This document shows, piece after piece, positions 1 through 8,158 of a stretch of DNA of 64,000 nt (within the stretch, counting starts at the first letter, position 1; the number at the start of each line of letters is the position of its first letter). The position numbers and the translations under genes are program-made. Below the pieces are notes generated by a model that was given only the letters and a program-made list of their open reading frames with translations, made no database searches and was not told the DNA's origin. The stretch comes from Gemmatimonadaceae bacterium. GTDB taxonomy: Bacteria; Gemmatimonadota; Gemmatimonadetes; Gemmatimonadales; Gemmatimonadaceae. The DNA lies in NCBI GenBank assembly GCA_030647905.1, contig JAUSJA010000018.1, forward strand, positions 1-64,000, written 5' to 3'.

Positions 1-47
1 GCCCTGTCTCTGTGAGGATTGGGGCTGCGCCGGCATCGGAGCGGCGG

Positions 48-225
48 GTAGTGGGTCAGTTTAGCCATGTCTCTGCACTTGCCACGAAGCACACGGAGGA
101 AAACGGTTGTTGGGATTGCTGGAATCGACATACGAAGATTGAGGCGTTTTTCACCGTGTCTTCGTGTCTCCGTGGCACGCAGGGCGGCTCGCCTCCATCC
201 TGCCAACTGGAAACTGACCCACTAC
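48..225. repeat. Long imperfect palindrome with 15-bp terminal inverted repeats
   Basis: GTAGTGGGTCAGTTT at 48-62 is matched exactly in inverted orientation by AAACTGACCCACTAC at 211-225. Inside, the segment at about 80-110 (TGCCACGAAGCACACGGAG) is roughly complementary to about 151-178 (TTCGTGTCTCCGTGGCA), so the whole 178 bp can fold as a long, interrupted hairpin. No convincing protein is encoded. It lies just upstream of the efflux-operon promoter. It could be a small non-autonomous mobile element (MITE-like) or a dispersed intergenic repeat; genome-wide copy number would decide. Confidence 0.6.
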
Positions 226-242
226 GGGAGCGGCGATCCCGC

Positions 243-271
243 TTGACATGGTAAGTATATAACTCTATACT
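243..271 (+). promoter_or_regulatory. Sigma-70-type promoter of the efflux operon, with overlapping dyad
   Basis: TTGACA at 243-248 and TATACT at 266-271 are separated by exactly 17 nt, a near-perfect housekeeping promoter in an AT-rich pocket. A short dyad, CTATA at 265-269 and TATAG at 274-278, covers the -10 element. This is the kind of place where an ArsR-family repressor such as the one encoded at 6551-6880 could bind; that link is inference. Predicted transcription would start near 278, about 40 nt before the TolC-family gene. Confidence 0.75.
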
Positions 272-317
272 CATATAGCGTTGGAGCGATATTCAATCGA
301 TCTTCCTACCCGGTACC

Positions 318-1775
318 ATGACCAGTTCCGCTATCGCGTTGTACATGCTCGGCCTGAGCGGGCTGGCCACCCAGTCCGCCGGCGCACAGCTCACGCTCTC
401 CGCAGCCATGCATCAGGCTGATCAGTCGGCCTACGCCAATCGCGTTGCCGCGGGCACGGCCGCCGCGCAGACAGCCCAGGCCATCGCCCCGCTGAAGGGG
501 ATCCTGCCGAGCGTACATCTCGAGGCCGGCTACGTCCGCACCACCGATCCTATCGGCGTGTTCGGCGCGAAACTGCGCCAGCGGATCGTCACGCCATCCG
601 ACTTCGATCCGCAGCGGTTGAACTACCCGGGCGCCATCGGAAACTACCAGAGCAGCGTCGTGCTCGAGCAGCCGGTGTTCATCGCCGACGCCTGGGCCGG
701 TCGGAAGGCGGCGCGCCGTGGCGCCGATGCCAGCCGCGAGTCGGCAAGCTGGACACGGCTCTCGACGCGTGTTGACGTGGTGCAGGCGTACTACGGTGCC
801 GTGCTCGCCGCCGAGCGGGCCGCCACGCTCCAGGTGGCGGCCCGCGCGGCGCACGCGCACGTGTCCCAGTCGGAAGCGATGGTGCGGCAGGGACTCGCGA
901 CGCGCTCCGACGCGCTCCTCGCCTCGGTGCGCGCGGGCGAGATCGACGTGCAGCTCGCCGAAGCGGATGGTGGCGCGGAGACGGCGCGTCACCAGCTCGC
1001 CATTATGCTGGGATTCGGCCAGGGTGATCTGCCAGTCGGCATGAACGCGCCAGCCGCGCTCCCGTCGGCGGATCGCATCCGGGCGGTAGTGGCGGCCGAC
1101 ACCACGTCGGCTCCTGCCGAGCCGCGCGCCGACGTGCGTGCCGCACAGGAAGGACTGGCGGCTGCGCGCGCCGACGCCCTCCGTGCGCGCGCTGCGTATC
1201 TGCCGCGCATCAATTCGTTCGCGCGGTACGACTGGAACGCGCCGAATCGGCCGTATGGCGGTGATCGGAACTGGACCGTCGGCGTGATGGCGTCGTGGAA
1301 TCCGTTCGGCGGCGCGAGTGAGCTGTCCGATGTGCGCGCGACCGCGGGCCGCGCCATGGCGGCACGCGCCCAGACTGATGCGGCTCGGGCCAACGCCACG
1401 CTCGACATTGCGCAGACCCGGACCACGCTCGCCGTCGCGCTCACGCGGCTCGCCATCGCCGAGCGGTCGGCGGCGCAGAGCGCCGAAGCGCACCGGATCG
1501 TGTCGCGGAAGTACGAGGGCGGTCTGGCGACTGTGGTCGAGCTGCTGGACGCGCAAGCGACGGAGGTACAGAGCGCGCTGGCGCTGTCGCAGGCCCGCTA
1601 TGGCGCCATCGTCGGGGCGGCCGAGCGCCGCCGCGCGCTTGGTGGCGATCCCGCGACGCTGGCGGCGCTCGATGATGCGGCGCGATCGCCCGCCGCATCC
1701 GCCGCGACGACGCTCACACCCACACCCCCAGATCTTTCGCGCACGCCAGCGCCAGTCGCGCCCAGCACGCGCTGA
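318..1775 (+). CDS. TolC-family outer-membrane efflux protein
   Basis: A 485-residue protein with an N-terminal signal peptide (hydrophobic residues about 5-20, likely cleavage AGA|Q at 23/24). It is rich in Ala, Arg and Gln with long helical heptad stretches, and contains the duplicated outer-membrane-efflux architecture expected of TolC trimers. The motif GLATVVELLDAQ near the C-terminal third is typical of the second repeat in this family. It would form the outer-membrane exit duct for the adaptor and RND pump encoded immediately downstream (31 nt and 4 nt gaps). The last 30 residues are Pro/Thr-rich and probably disordered in the periplasm. The substrate of the pump cannot be read from this protein. 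Confidence 0.9.
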   Translation: MTSSAIALYMLGLSGLATQSAGAQLTLSAAMHQADQSAYANRVAAGTAAAQTAQAIAPLKGILPSVHLEAGYVRTTDPIGVFGAKLRQRIVTPSDFDPQRLNYPGAIGNYQSSVVLEQPVFIADAWAGRKAARRGADASRESASWTRLSTRVDVVQAYYGAVLAAERAATLQVAARAAHAHVSQSEAMVRQGLATRSDALLASVRAGEIDVQLAEADGGAETARHQLAIMLGFGQGDLPVGMNAPAALPSADRIRAVVAADTTSAPAEPRADVRAAQEGLAAARADALRARAAYLPRINSFARYDWNAPNRPYGGDRNWTVGVMASWNPFGGASELSDVRATAGRAMAARAQTDAARANATLDIAQTRTTLAVALTRLAIAERSAAQSAEAHRIVSRKYEGGLATVVELLDAQATEVQSALALSQARYGAIVGAAERRRALGGDPATLAALDDAARSPAASAATTLTPTPPDLSRTPAPVAPSTR

Positions 1776-1806
1776 CCTGAGCCGCACACCCCGAGGACAC
1801 TCTCCC

Positions 1807-2853
1807 ATGCACATCCGATTCGATGCCATCGCTGGCGCGGGGCTGCTCGCCATCGCCGCCGCGTGTTCACCATCAGAACCCAAGACGACCGAGGCCGCGC
1901 CGGTGCGCGTGGCCGGCAGTGTCTACACCGTGAAGGACACGACCGTTCAGACAGCGTTCGAGGCCGACGGCGTTGCACAACCGCTCCGTCAGGCGACGCT
2001 CAGCACCAAGCTCATGGGCACCATCCTGTCCGTGCTCGTGCAGGAAGGCGACGCCGTAGCCGCTGGGCAGCCGCTCGTGCGGATCGATGCGCGCGACCTG
2101 TCGGCCAGGCAGGCGCAGGTGGCAGCCTCGATCGCCGACGCGGAGGCCGCGCGGCGAGACGCCGCGACGCAGGCCGGGCGCATTCGTGCGCTCTATGCTG
2201 ACAGCGCGGCAACACGAGCACAGCTCGATGCGGTCGAGACCGGCCTGGCGCGAGCGGAGGCGGGCGTGCACGCGGCGCGTGCCTCGGCGGCGGAGGTGAG
2301 CGCGATGAGCGCGTATGCCGTGGTGCGCGCGCCGTTCGCGGCCGTGGTCACGCGACGCTTCGTGGATCCGGGCGCGTTCGCGGCGCCGGGAGCGCCACTC
2401 GTGACGGTGCAGGATGGGACGCAGCTTCGCATCGCGGCGAGCGCGACGCCGGAGATAGCGCGCGCCCTGCGGCGTGGCGAGACCGTGCGTGCCACAATCG
2501 AGGGGACGACGGTGCAGGCGCGCATCGAGGGCGTAGTGCCGGCCGCCGCGGGCAACCTCTACACGATCAATGCGCTCGTCGCGAACCCGGGAGGGACGAT
2601 CCTGCCCGGGAGTACTGCTGCGCTGCTGCTGCCACAGGGCGAGCAGGTAGTGCGCGTGGTTCCGGTGCGCGCGGTGTTACGCTCCGGCGATCTCACGGGG
2701 GTCACGGTGCGCGCGGCCGAGGGCGACGTGACGCGCTGGGTGCGGCTGGGGCGCACCATGGGAAGTGTGGTCGAGGTGACCGGGGGCCTGCGCGCGGGCG
2801 ATCGGGTAGTCGTACCCGTCGGCGGGGCACCGCCCTCGGCTGGGGGGTACTGA
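1807..2853 (+). CDS. RND efflux periplasmic adaptor (membrane fusion protein)
   Basis: 348 residues. The ATG at 1807 is chosen because it directly precedes a lipoprotein-like signal (hydrophobic 8-19, Cys20, although the lipobox AAAC is imperfect). Family features follow in order: a beta-strand lipoyl half-motif (GTILSVLVQEGDAVAAGQPL), an Ala-rich alpha-hairpin (about 95-165), the second lipoyl half (AYAVVRAPFAAVVTRRFVDPG), then beta-barrel and membrane-proximal domains. It would bridge the RND pump in the inner membrane to the TolC-like channel. The open frame continues upstream inside the TolC gene, but that part is not adaptor-like. Confidence 0.92.
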   Translation: MHIRFDAIAGAGLLAIAAACSPSEPKTTEAAPVRVAGSVYTVKDTTVQTAFEADGVAQPLRQATLSTKLMGTILSVLVQEGDAVAAGQPLVRIDARDLSARQAQVAASIADAEAARRDAATQAGRIRALYADSAATRAQLDAVETGLARAEAGVHAARASAAEVSAMSAYAVVRAPFAAVVTRRFVDPGAFAAPGAPLVTVQDGTQLRIAASATPEIARALRRGETVRATIEGTTVQARIEGVVPAAAGNLYTINALVANPGGTILPGSTAALLLPQGEQVVRVVPVRAVLRSGDLTGVTVRAAEGDVTRWVRLGRTMGSVVEVTGGLRAGDRVVVPVGGAPPSAGGY

Positions 2854-2856
2854 GCC

Positions 2857-5800
2857 GTGGGCATCTCCGGACGCATCACGCAGGCATTCCTGCAATCCAA
2901 GCTGACGCCGCTCGTCGCCGTGGCGTCACTCGCGGTGGGGCTGCTCGGTATTCTCGCGACGCCGCGCGAGGAGGAGCCGCAGATCTCGGTACCGATGATC
3001 GACGTGATCTCGGCCATGCCGGGTGCATCGCCGAGCGAGGCCGAGAACCTGCTCGCCCGCCCCATCGAGCAGCGCATGCTCGAGATCCCGGGTGTGGACC
3101 ACGTCTACACGATGTCGGGCGACGGCTACGCCATGGTGACCGTCCGCTTCAAGGTGGGCGAGGACCAGGAGCGGAGCGTGACCAGGGTCCAGGCCAAGCT
3201 TGCGAGCGCCATGGATCAGGCGCCTCCCGGTGCACTCCCGCCAGTGGTGAAGCCGCACTCGATCGACGACGTACCGGTGCTCACGCTGACGCTGCACTCC
3301 GCGAGCTACGACGCGAACATGCTGCGCCAGGTGGCGGGGCATGTGGAGGACGAGATCCGCACTGTGCCCGACGTGGCGCAGACATTCGTGGTGGGCGGCC
3401 AGCCGAAGCAGATTCGCGTGACGCTCGACCCGGCGCGGCTGGCGGCGAGCGGGGTGACGCCGGGCGAGGTGGCGGCGGCGATCAAGGGGGCGAACGCCCG
3501 GCTCCAGGCTGGCGAGCTCGCCACGGCCGATCAGGTATACCGCATCGACGTCGGGGCGCCGCTCGAGACACCCGCCGAGGTTGGGAGCGTGGTGGTGGCG
3601 ATGCGCGGCGGCGCACCGGTGTACATCCGCAACGTCGCCGACGTGACGGCCAACTTCGGCGAGCCCACCACCTATGTGTCGCACCAGGGACGGCGCGGCG
3701 CGCCCGAGCCCGCGGTCACCATCGCGGTCGCGAAGCGCCATGGCGCCAACGCCACGCAGGTGACGCACGCCGTGATGGAGCGCGTGAACGCGGCGAAGGG
3801 GCGGCTGCTTCCGGCCGACGTGAACCTCACGGTGACGCGCGACTACGGCGAGACGGCCGGAGAGAAGGCGCGGGAGCTGATGCTGCACCTGCTCATCGCG
3901 ACCGTGTCGGTCACGGCGCTCATCTGGCTGTTCCTGGGGTGGCGGGAGGCCGTCGTGGTGCTGGTGGCTGTGCCGGTCACGCTCGCGCTCACGCTGTTCG
4001 CGTACTACGCGCTGGGCTACACGCTCAATCGCATTACGCTGTTCGCGCTGATCTTCTCCATCGGCATCCTGGTGGACGACGCCATCGTGGTGGTGGAGAA
4101 CATCTACCGCCACATGAAGATGGGCGACCGCACACCCGAGGTGGCGGCGGTGGAGGCCGTGGATGAGGTGGGAAATCCCACGATCCTGGCGACGTTCGCG
4201 GTGATCGCGGCGATCCTGCCAATGGCATTCGTCTCCGGCATGATGGGCCCGTACATGCGCCCCATCCCCGTGGGCGCATCGGTCGCAATGCTCGCGTCGC
4301 TCGCGGTGGCGTTCGTGGTGACGCCGTATCTGGCGTACCGGTTGCTCAAGGGCCACGTACACGAACACGCGACGCCGGCATCCGTCGCCGGTGCGCCCGC
4401 CACGGTGCCCGATCGCGCATATGAGTCGGAGGAACAGTCGCGCTTCGGCCGATTCTACGCGCGCATCATGACGCCGCTCATGGAGCGCCGGCGCTGGCGG
4501 CTGAGCTTCTACGGCGGAGTCGTAGGGCTGTTGCTCCTCTCGGTCGGACTGCTCTTCGTCAAGGCAGTGAAGGTGAAGATGCTCCCGTTCGACAACAAGA
4601 GCGAATTCCAGGTGGTGCTCGATCTGCCGGAAGGGACGACTCTCGAGACAACGAATGCGCTGGGTCAGGAGGTCGCCGGCTACCTGCGGCGCGTACCCGA
4701 GGTGAAGAGCACGGAGGTGTACGCCGGCACGGCAGCGCCGTTCAACTTCAACGGTCTGGTGCGGCACTACTTCATGCGTTCGGGGCCGAACGTGGCCGAC
4801 GTGCAGGTGAACCTGCTGCCCAAGGGTGACCGGTCGCGCCAGAGCCACGCCATCGTCGTGGCTGTACGGCCAGGGATCGACGTGATCGCGCGCCGCTACG
4901 ATGCGTCGGCCAAGGTTGCGGAGATTCCGCCCGGCCCACCCGTGCTCTCCACGCTCGTGGCCGAGGTGTACGCCGCGGACGACTCCACGCGCCTGGCGGC
5001 GGCGCGACAGGTGAAGCACGTGTTCGAGACGACGCCGGGTGTGGTGGACGTCGATTGGACAGTCGAGGCGCCGGGGCAGCAGCGCACGTTCCGCGTTGAC
5101 CCCGTGCGCGCGGCGGAGGCCGGCGCGAGCGTGGAGCAGATCACGCAGACGCTGTATCTGGCCCTCTCGGGCGCCCCGGCCGGTATCACGAGCTCGGCGA
5201 CCGCGCGCGAAGGGGTGGCCATCGTGCCGCGACTCCCGCTGGAGCAGCGCTCGTCGGCGGAGGCTCTGCTCACCCTCCCCATCGCGACCGCCACCGGACC
5301 GCAGCCGCTCGCGCGCTTCGTGAGCGTGGTCAGGGGAACCATCAAGAGCAGCCGCGTGCGCAAGGATCTGCGTTCAGCCATCTACGTGACGGGCGACGTG
5401 GCCGGTCAGATCGAATCACCGGTGTACGCGATCATGGAGATGAATCGCCGCCTGGACCAGATCCGCGTGAATGGCGCGGGCATCGCGCGCTACAACGCGG
5501 TGCAGCCGGACCGGCTCACCGAGACGGCCATCAAGTGGGACGGCGAGTGGCAGGTGACCATCGAGGTCTTCCGCGACCTCGGGCTCGCGTTCGCCATCGT
5601 GCTGGTGCTGATCTACGTGCTGGTGGTCGGCTGGTTCCAGTCGTTCAAGGTGCCGCTCGTGATCATGGCGCCCATCCCGCTGACGCTCATCGGCATCCTG
5701 CCAGGGCATGCGATCACGGGCGCGTTCTTCACGGCGACATCCATGATCGGCATGATCGCGCTCGCCGGAATTATCGTGCGCAACTCGATTCTGCTGGTGG

Positions 5801-6135
5801 ATTTCATCCAGCTTGCCGAGGCGCGTGGGCGCCCGCTGCGCGCGGCGGTGCTCGAGGCGGGCGCGGTGCGCTTCAGGCCTATCGCGCTCACTGCGGCCGC
5901 GGTCGTGATCGGCGGATTGGTGATGGTGCTCGACCCGATCTTCCAGGGCCTCGCCGTGGCGCTCATGAGCGGCGCTGTGGTGGCCACGCTGCTCACGATG
6001 GTCGTCGTTCCAATCCTCTACTGGGAGCTGCGCCGGCGCGAGCCGGCGCCCGCTCCGATTCCAGGGCACTCCGATGAAGATGCTGATGGTGGTGTACAGT
6101 GGCTCCAGCCCGCAGCGCATCGCGACATTGCTTGA
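2857..6135 (+). CDS. RND efflux permease (AcrB/MexB superfamily)
   Basis: 1092 residues with a GTG start 3 nt after the adaptor stop. The layout is that of an RND pump: TM1 near residues 15-35, a large periplasmic porter loop, TM2-6 (about 345-500), a second porter loop, and TM8-12 (about 905-1060). The proton-relay motif GILVDDAIVVVEN in TM4 has the Asp pair at residues 407-408. The DDAIVVVEN form is not the DGAVVMVEN-like form of heavy-metal pumps, so an organic or lipophilic substrate is more likely than a metal. The 3' end overlaps a short PII-like reading frame (6074-6175). Strong family call, unknown substrate. Confidence 0.95.
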   Translation: MGISGRITQAFLQSKLTPLVAVASLAVGLLGILATPREEEPQISVPMIDVISAMPGASPSEAENLLARPIEQRMLEIPGVDHVYTMSGDGYAMVTVRFKVGEDQERSVTRVQAKLASAMDQAPPGALPPVVKPHSIDDVPVLTLTLHSASYDANMLRQVAGHVEDEIRTVPDVAQTFVVGGQPKQIRVTLDPARLAASGVTPGEVAAAIKGANARLQAGELATADQVYRIDVGAPLETPAEVGSVVVAMRGGAPVYIRNVADVTANFGEPTTYVSHQGRRGAPEPAVTIAVAKRHGANATQVTHAVMERVNAAKGRLLPADVNLTVTRDYGETAGEKARELMLHLLIATVSVTALIWLFLGWREAVVVLVAVPVTLALTLFAYYALGYTLNRITLFALIFSIGILVDDAIVVVENIYRHMKMGDRTPEVAAVEAVDEVGNPTILATFAVIAAILPMAFVSGMMGPYMRPIPVGASVAMLASLAVAFVVTPYLAYRLLKGHVHEHATPASVAGAPATVPDRAYESEEQSRFGRFYARIMTPLMERRRWRLSFYGGVVGLLLLSVGLLFVKAVKVKMLPFDNKSEFQVVLDLPEGTTLETTNALGQEVAGYLRRVPEVKSTEVYAGTAAPFNFNGLVRHYFMRSGPNVADVQVNLLPKGDRSRQSHAIVVAVRPGIDVIARRYDASAKVAEIPPGPPVLSTLVAEVYAADDSTRLAAARQVKHVFETTPGVVDVDWTVEAPGQQRTFRVDPVRAAEAGASVEQITQTLYLALSGAPAGITSSATAREGVAIVPRLPLEQRSSAEALLTLPIATATGPQPLARFVSVVRGTIKSSRVRKDLRSAIYVTGDVAGQIESPVYAIMEMNRRLDQIRVNGAGIARYNAVQPDRLTETAIKWDGEWQVTIEVFRDLGLAFAIVLVLIYVLVVGWFQSFKVPLVIMAPIPLTLIGILPGHAITGAFFTATSMIGMIALAGIIVRNSILLVDFIQLAEARGRPLRAAVLEAGAVRFRPIALTAAAVVIGGLVMVLDPIFQGLAVALMSGAVVATLLTMVVVPILYWELRRREPAPAPIPGHSDEDADGGVQWLQPAAHRDIA

Positions 6136-6175
6136 CCGGCAGCATGGCGCTGGCTACACCGAATCGTTCTTCTGA
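6074..6175 (+). pseudogene. Truncated PII-like (RND-associated) gene remnant
   Basis: A 33-codon frame beginning MKMLMVVYSGSSPQR overlaps the last 62 nt of the RND permease gene in another frame and stops at TGA 6173-6175. The start resembles small PII-like/DUF3240-type proteins that often sit directly behind RND permease genes, whose usual length is about 100 residues. Here everything after roughly residue 30 is missing, so this looks like the 5' stump left by a deletion. An alternative is that it is simply a chance overlapping frame; the family resemblance is from memory and limited to the N-terminus. Confidence 0.45.
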
Positions 6176-6243
6176 GCTCTTGCCTTGGGCGTGCGCGCAC
6201 ACGGCGCGCACGCGTGCTTCATCTTTGTCTCCGGATCGTCCAC

Positions 6244-6456
6244 ATGTGCAACGACAATATCATTCGCCGCTTCGCTGGCGTCTTCATCCTCGTCTCGATC
6301 GCCCTCGGCTACTGGGTACACCCCGCGTGGCTGCTGTTCACGGCGTTCGTGGGGGCCAACCTGCTGCAGTCGAGCTTCACCGCCTTCTGTCCACTGGAGC
6401 GGATGCTCGGCTGGGCGGGGCTCGCCGGCTGCACGCCGGCGCGCGGGCGTGAATAG
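6244..6456 (+). CDS. YgaP-like small inner-membrane protein (DUF2892)
   Basis: 70 residues starting at ATG 6244. Two hydrophobic helices (about 8-24 and 29-48) are followed by the conserved stretch CPLERMLGWAGLAGC, which is the signature of the YgaP-like transmembrane domain (Pfam DUF2892). In other proteins this domain is fused to rhodanese or stands alone beside sulfur-handling or detoxification genes. It lies between the RND operon and an ArsR regulator in the same orientation and may be co-regulated with them. Exact role unknown. Confidence 0.82.
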   Translation: MCNDNIIRRFAGVFILVSIALGYWVHPAWLLFTAFVGANLLQSSFTAFCPLERMLGWAGLAGCTPARGRE

Positions 6457-6550
6457 TCATTGCTGTAAGAGCCGCGCTCGCGGATTGTGTCAGCGTGGTT
6501 GGAGGAATAAAGCGCTGTATGGCCATGAAGTGTGATGCGCGGAGGAACGC

Positions 6551-6880
6551 ATGAGCAAGTTGAAACTGACGCCGGAAGTCATCGAGCTCATCTCGCAGCG
6601 GTTCCGGGCGCTGGCCGAGCCCGCACGCCTGCAGATATTGAGCTGCTTGCGGCGTGGCGAGATGACGGTTTCCGAGCTCGTCGACGAAACGGGGCTCGGC
6701 CAAGCTAACGTCTCCAAGCACCTGCAGTTGCTGCACACGCTCGGCTTCGTCACGCGTCGCAAGGACGGGCTCTTCACGTACTATGCCCTGGCTGACCGGT
6801 CGGTGTTTGCGCTCTGCGAGATCATGTGCGATCGGCTCGAGGCCGAAGCGCGCGCCCGTCGCAAGCTGTTCGCGTCCTGA
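6551..6880 (+). CDS. ArsR-family winged-helix transcriptional regulator
   Basis: 109 residues with a strong ribosome binding site (GGAGG just before ATG 6551). The winged helix runs from about residue 15 to 85: RFRALAEPARLQILSCL is the classic ArsR helix, followed by the recognition helix GLGQANVSKHLQLL and the wing RRKDGLFTYY. There is no ELCVCDL-type Cys metal site; cysteines occur at SCL and near the C-terminus (LCEIMC). It could therefore sense a thiol-reactive or sulfur ligand rather than arsenite. It probably represses the upstream efflux genes and DUF2892; this is inferred from position. Confidence 0.88.
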   Translation: MSKLKLTPEVIELISQRFRALAEPARLQILSCLRRGEMTVSELVDETGLGQANVSKHLQLLHTLGFVTRRKDGLFTYYALADRSVFALCEIMCDRLEAEARARRKLFAS

Positions 6881-6923
6881 ATGCCAGTGTCGATCTCAGT
6901 CAGAATGCCGAGCCCTTCGGCGC

Positions 6924-7892
6924 TCACCGCTCGCGCTCGTCACCGGCATTGCCAAGCACCACAGCCGCGTTGCGCTTGAGGCCTCGGCGTTTCGCACGCT
7001 TCATCGGCGAGCCCTTGAACACAGTGCGGAACTGCTCGTCATCCATCGCGAGAATCTCACGCGCGAGCGTGCGCGCGTCCTTCCCCGCAATCACCTCACG
7101 CGCTGCGAACGCCCCCTCCGTCGCGTCCCGTGAGAACTTCACGTTCCACGGACACACCTCCTGGCAGATATCGCAACCGTAGATCGAGTCGCCGACACCC
7201 TCACGCAGCTCGATCGGGATATCACCCTTTGCCTCGATCGTCAGATACGAGATGCATAGCGTCGCATCGAGCACCCTCGGCTCGACGAACGCACTTGTGG
7301 GGCACGCATCGAGACACCGGGTGCAGGTGCCACATCGGTCGGCCTCGAACGGCGCGTCCGGCTCGAGGTCGAGATCCACGACAAGCGCGCCGATGAAGAA
7401 GAACGAGCCGAGCTTCGGATTGATCAGGTTGGTGTTCTTGCCGAACCACCCGAGCCCGGCCCGGCGCGCGAGATCGCGCTCGAGAATCGGACCGGTGTCC
7501 ACGTATGACCGTCCCGTTACGGAACGGCCGACCTGCGAATCGATCCACTCGTGGAGAGAATCGAGCTTCTTCCACATCACGTCGTGGTAGTCGTCACCTC
7601 TCGCGTAGCGGGCGATCGGACCGGATGGAGCGGTACCGCCGTAATTCATACCGACCACGATCGCGCTCGTGACTCCAGGGAAGGGAAGATGCGTGTCGCG
7701 CCGCTTCGCCGCGCCACGCGCCAGGTACTCCATCTCTCCGGCATATCCGCCTGACAGCCATTCATCGAATGCGTCCGCGGTCTCCGCGGGTCCAAGCGAG
7801 GTGAACCCGACGAGGTCGAATCCGAGTCCGTATGTCTGCGCCTTGATGAGCCGCGAGAAATCCGCCTGCGGCTCCAGCTCCGCCGCGATCAC
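6924..7892 (-). CDS. queG: Epoxyqueuosine reductase QueG
   Basis: 322 residues from a GTG at 7892 that overlaps the stop of the upstream small gene as GTGA; the frame remains open further upstream but without homology. QueG reduces epoxyqueuosine to queuosine in tRNA wobble position 34, using cobalamin and two 4Fe-4S clusters. The sequence shows both ferredoxin motifs, CGTCTRCLDACP and CDICQEVCPWN, and the N-terminal QueG region (GLGFDLVGFTSLGP, and the YAR/VVGMNYGG segment). The C-terminal HEAT-like extension of longer homologues is only partly present (ends with RRGLKRNAAVVLGNAGD). Cytosolic enzyme; an obligate cobalamin user. Confidence 0.93.
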   Translation of the reverse strand: MIAAELEPQADFSRLIKAQTYGLGFDLVGFTSLGPAETADAFDEWLSGGYAGEMEYLARGAAKRRDTHLPFPGVTSAIVVGMNYGGTAPSGPIARYARGDDYHDVMWKKLDSLHEWIDSQVGRSVTGRSYVDTGPILERDLARRAGLGWFGKNTNLINPKLGSFFFIGALVVDLDLEPDAPFEADRCGTCTRCLDACPTSAFVEPRVLDATLCISYLTIEAKGDIPIELREGVGDSIYGCDICQEVCPWNVKFSRDATEGAFAAREVIAGKDARTLAREILAMDDEQFRTVFKGSPMKRAKRRGLKRNAAVVLGNAGDERER

Positions 7893-8137
7893 CGATCGCT
7901 CACCGCCCAGCGCGCGTACCGCTCGACGTCGCGCGCGGGCGGAACTGCATCGTAATCGCCGTACGCGGTGTACATCCGCCAGCGCACGTACGTCGCATCG
8001 GGAATCGGCAGGAATGGAAAACGCACATACCATCTGCGCGACCTGAATCTCCACGCCACACGAATCAAAGCCAAGGCGAGCCGTGGTCGGGCGAGCGATC
8101 GCAGCGCCAGCGTGAGAGATAGTCGTGTCCAGGACAT
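7889..8137 (-). CDS. Small basic protein coupled to queG, function unknown
   Basis: 82 residues, ATG at 8137, stop overlapping the queG GTG by 4 nt, so the two are translationally coupled. The protein is Arg-rich in its first half, followed by the aromatic stretch FPFLPIPDATYVRWRMYTAY and a C-terminal RDVERYARW. No transmembrane helix is obvious. I do not recognise the family. The tight coupling suggests a protein made with QueG or whose expression sets QueG level. Its start lies only 21 bp from the divergent phosphoesterase gene, so promoter elements must overlap coding DNA. Confidence 0.72.
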   Translation of the reverse strand: MSWTRLSLTLALRSLARPRLALALIRVAWRFRSRRWYVRFPFLPIPDATYVRWRMYTAYGDYDAVPPARDVERYARWAVSDR

Positions 8138-8158
8138 TGCTCAGGTAATATAGGAACC

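Noticed and set aside
2926-5019. A 697-codon open frame on the minus strand across the RND permease
   Set aside because: It is a GC-skew mirror of the real gene; the product is Arg/His/Asp-rich with no motif, while the plus strand has a full RND signature.
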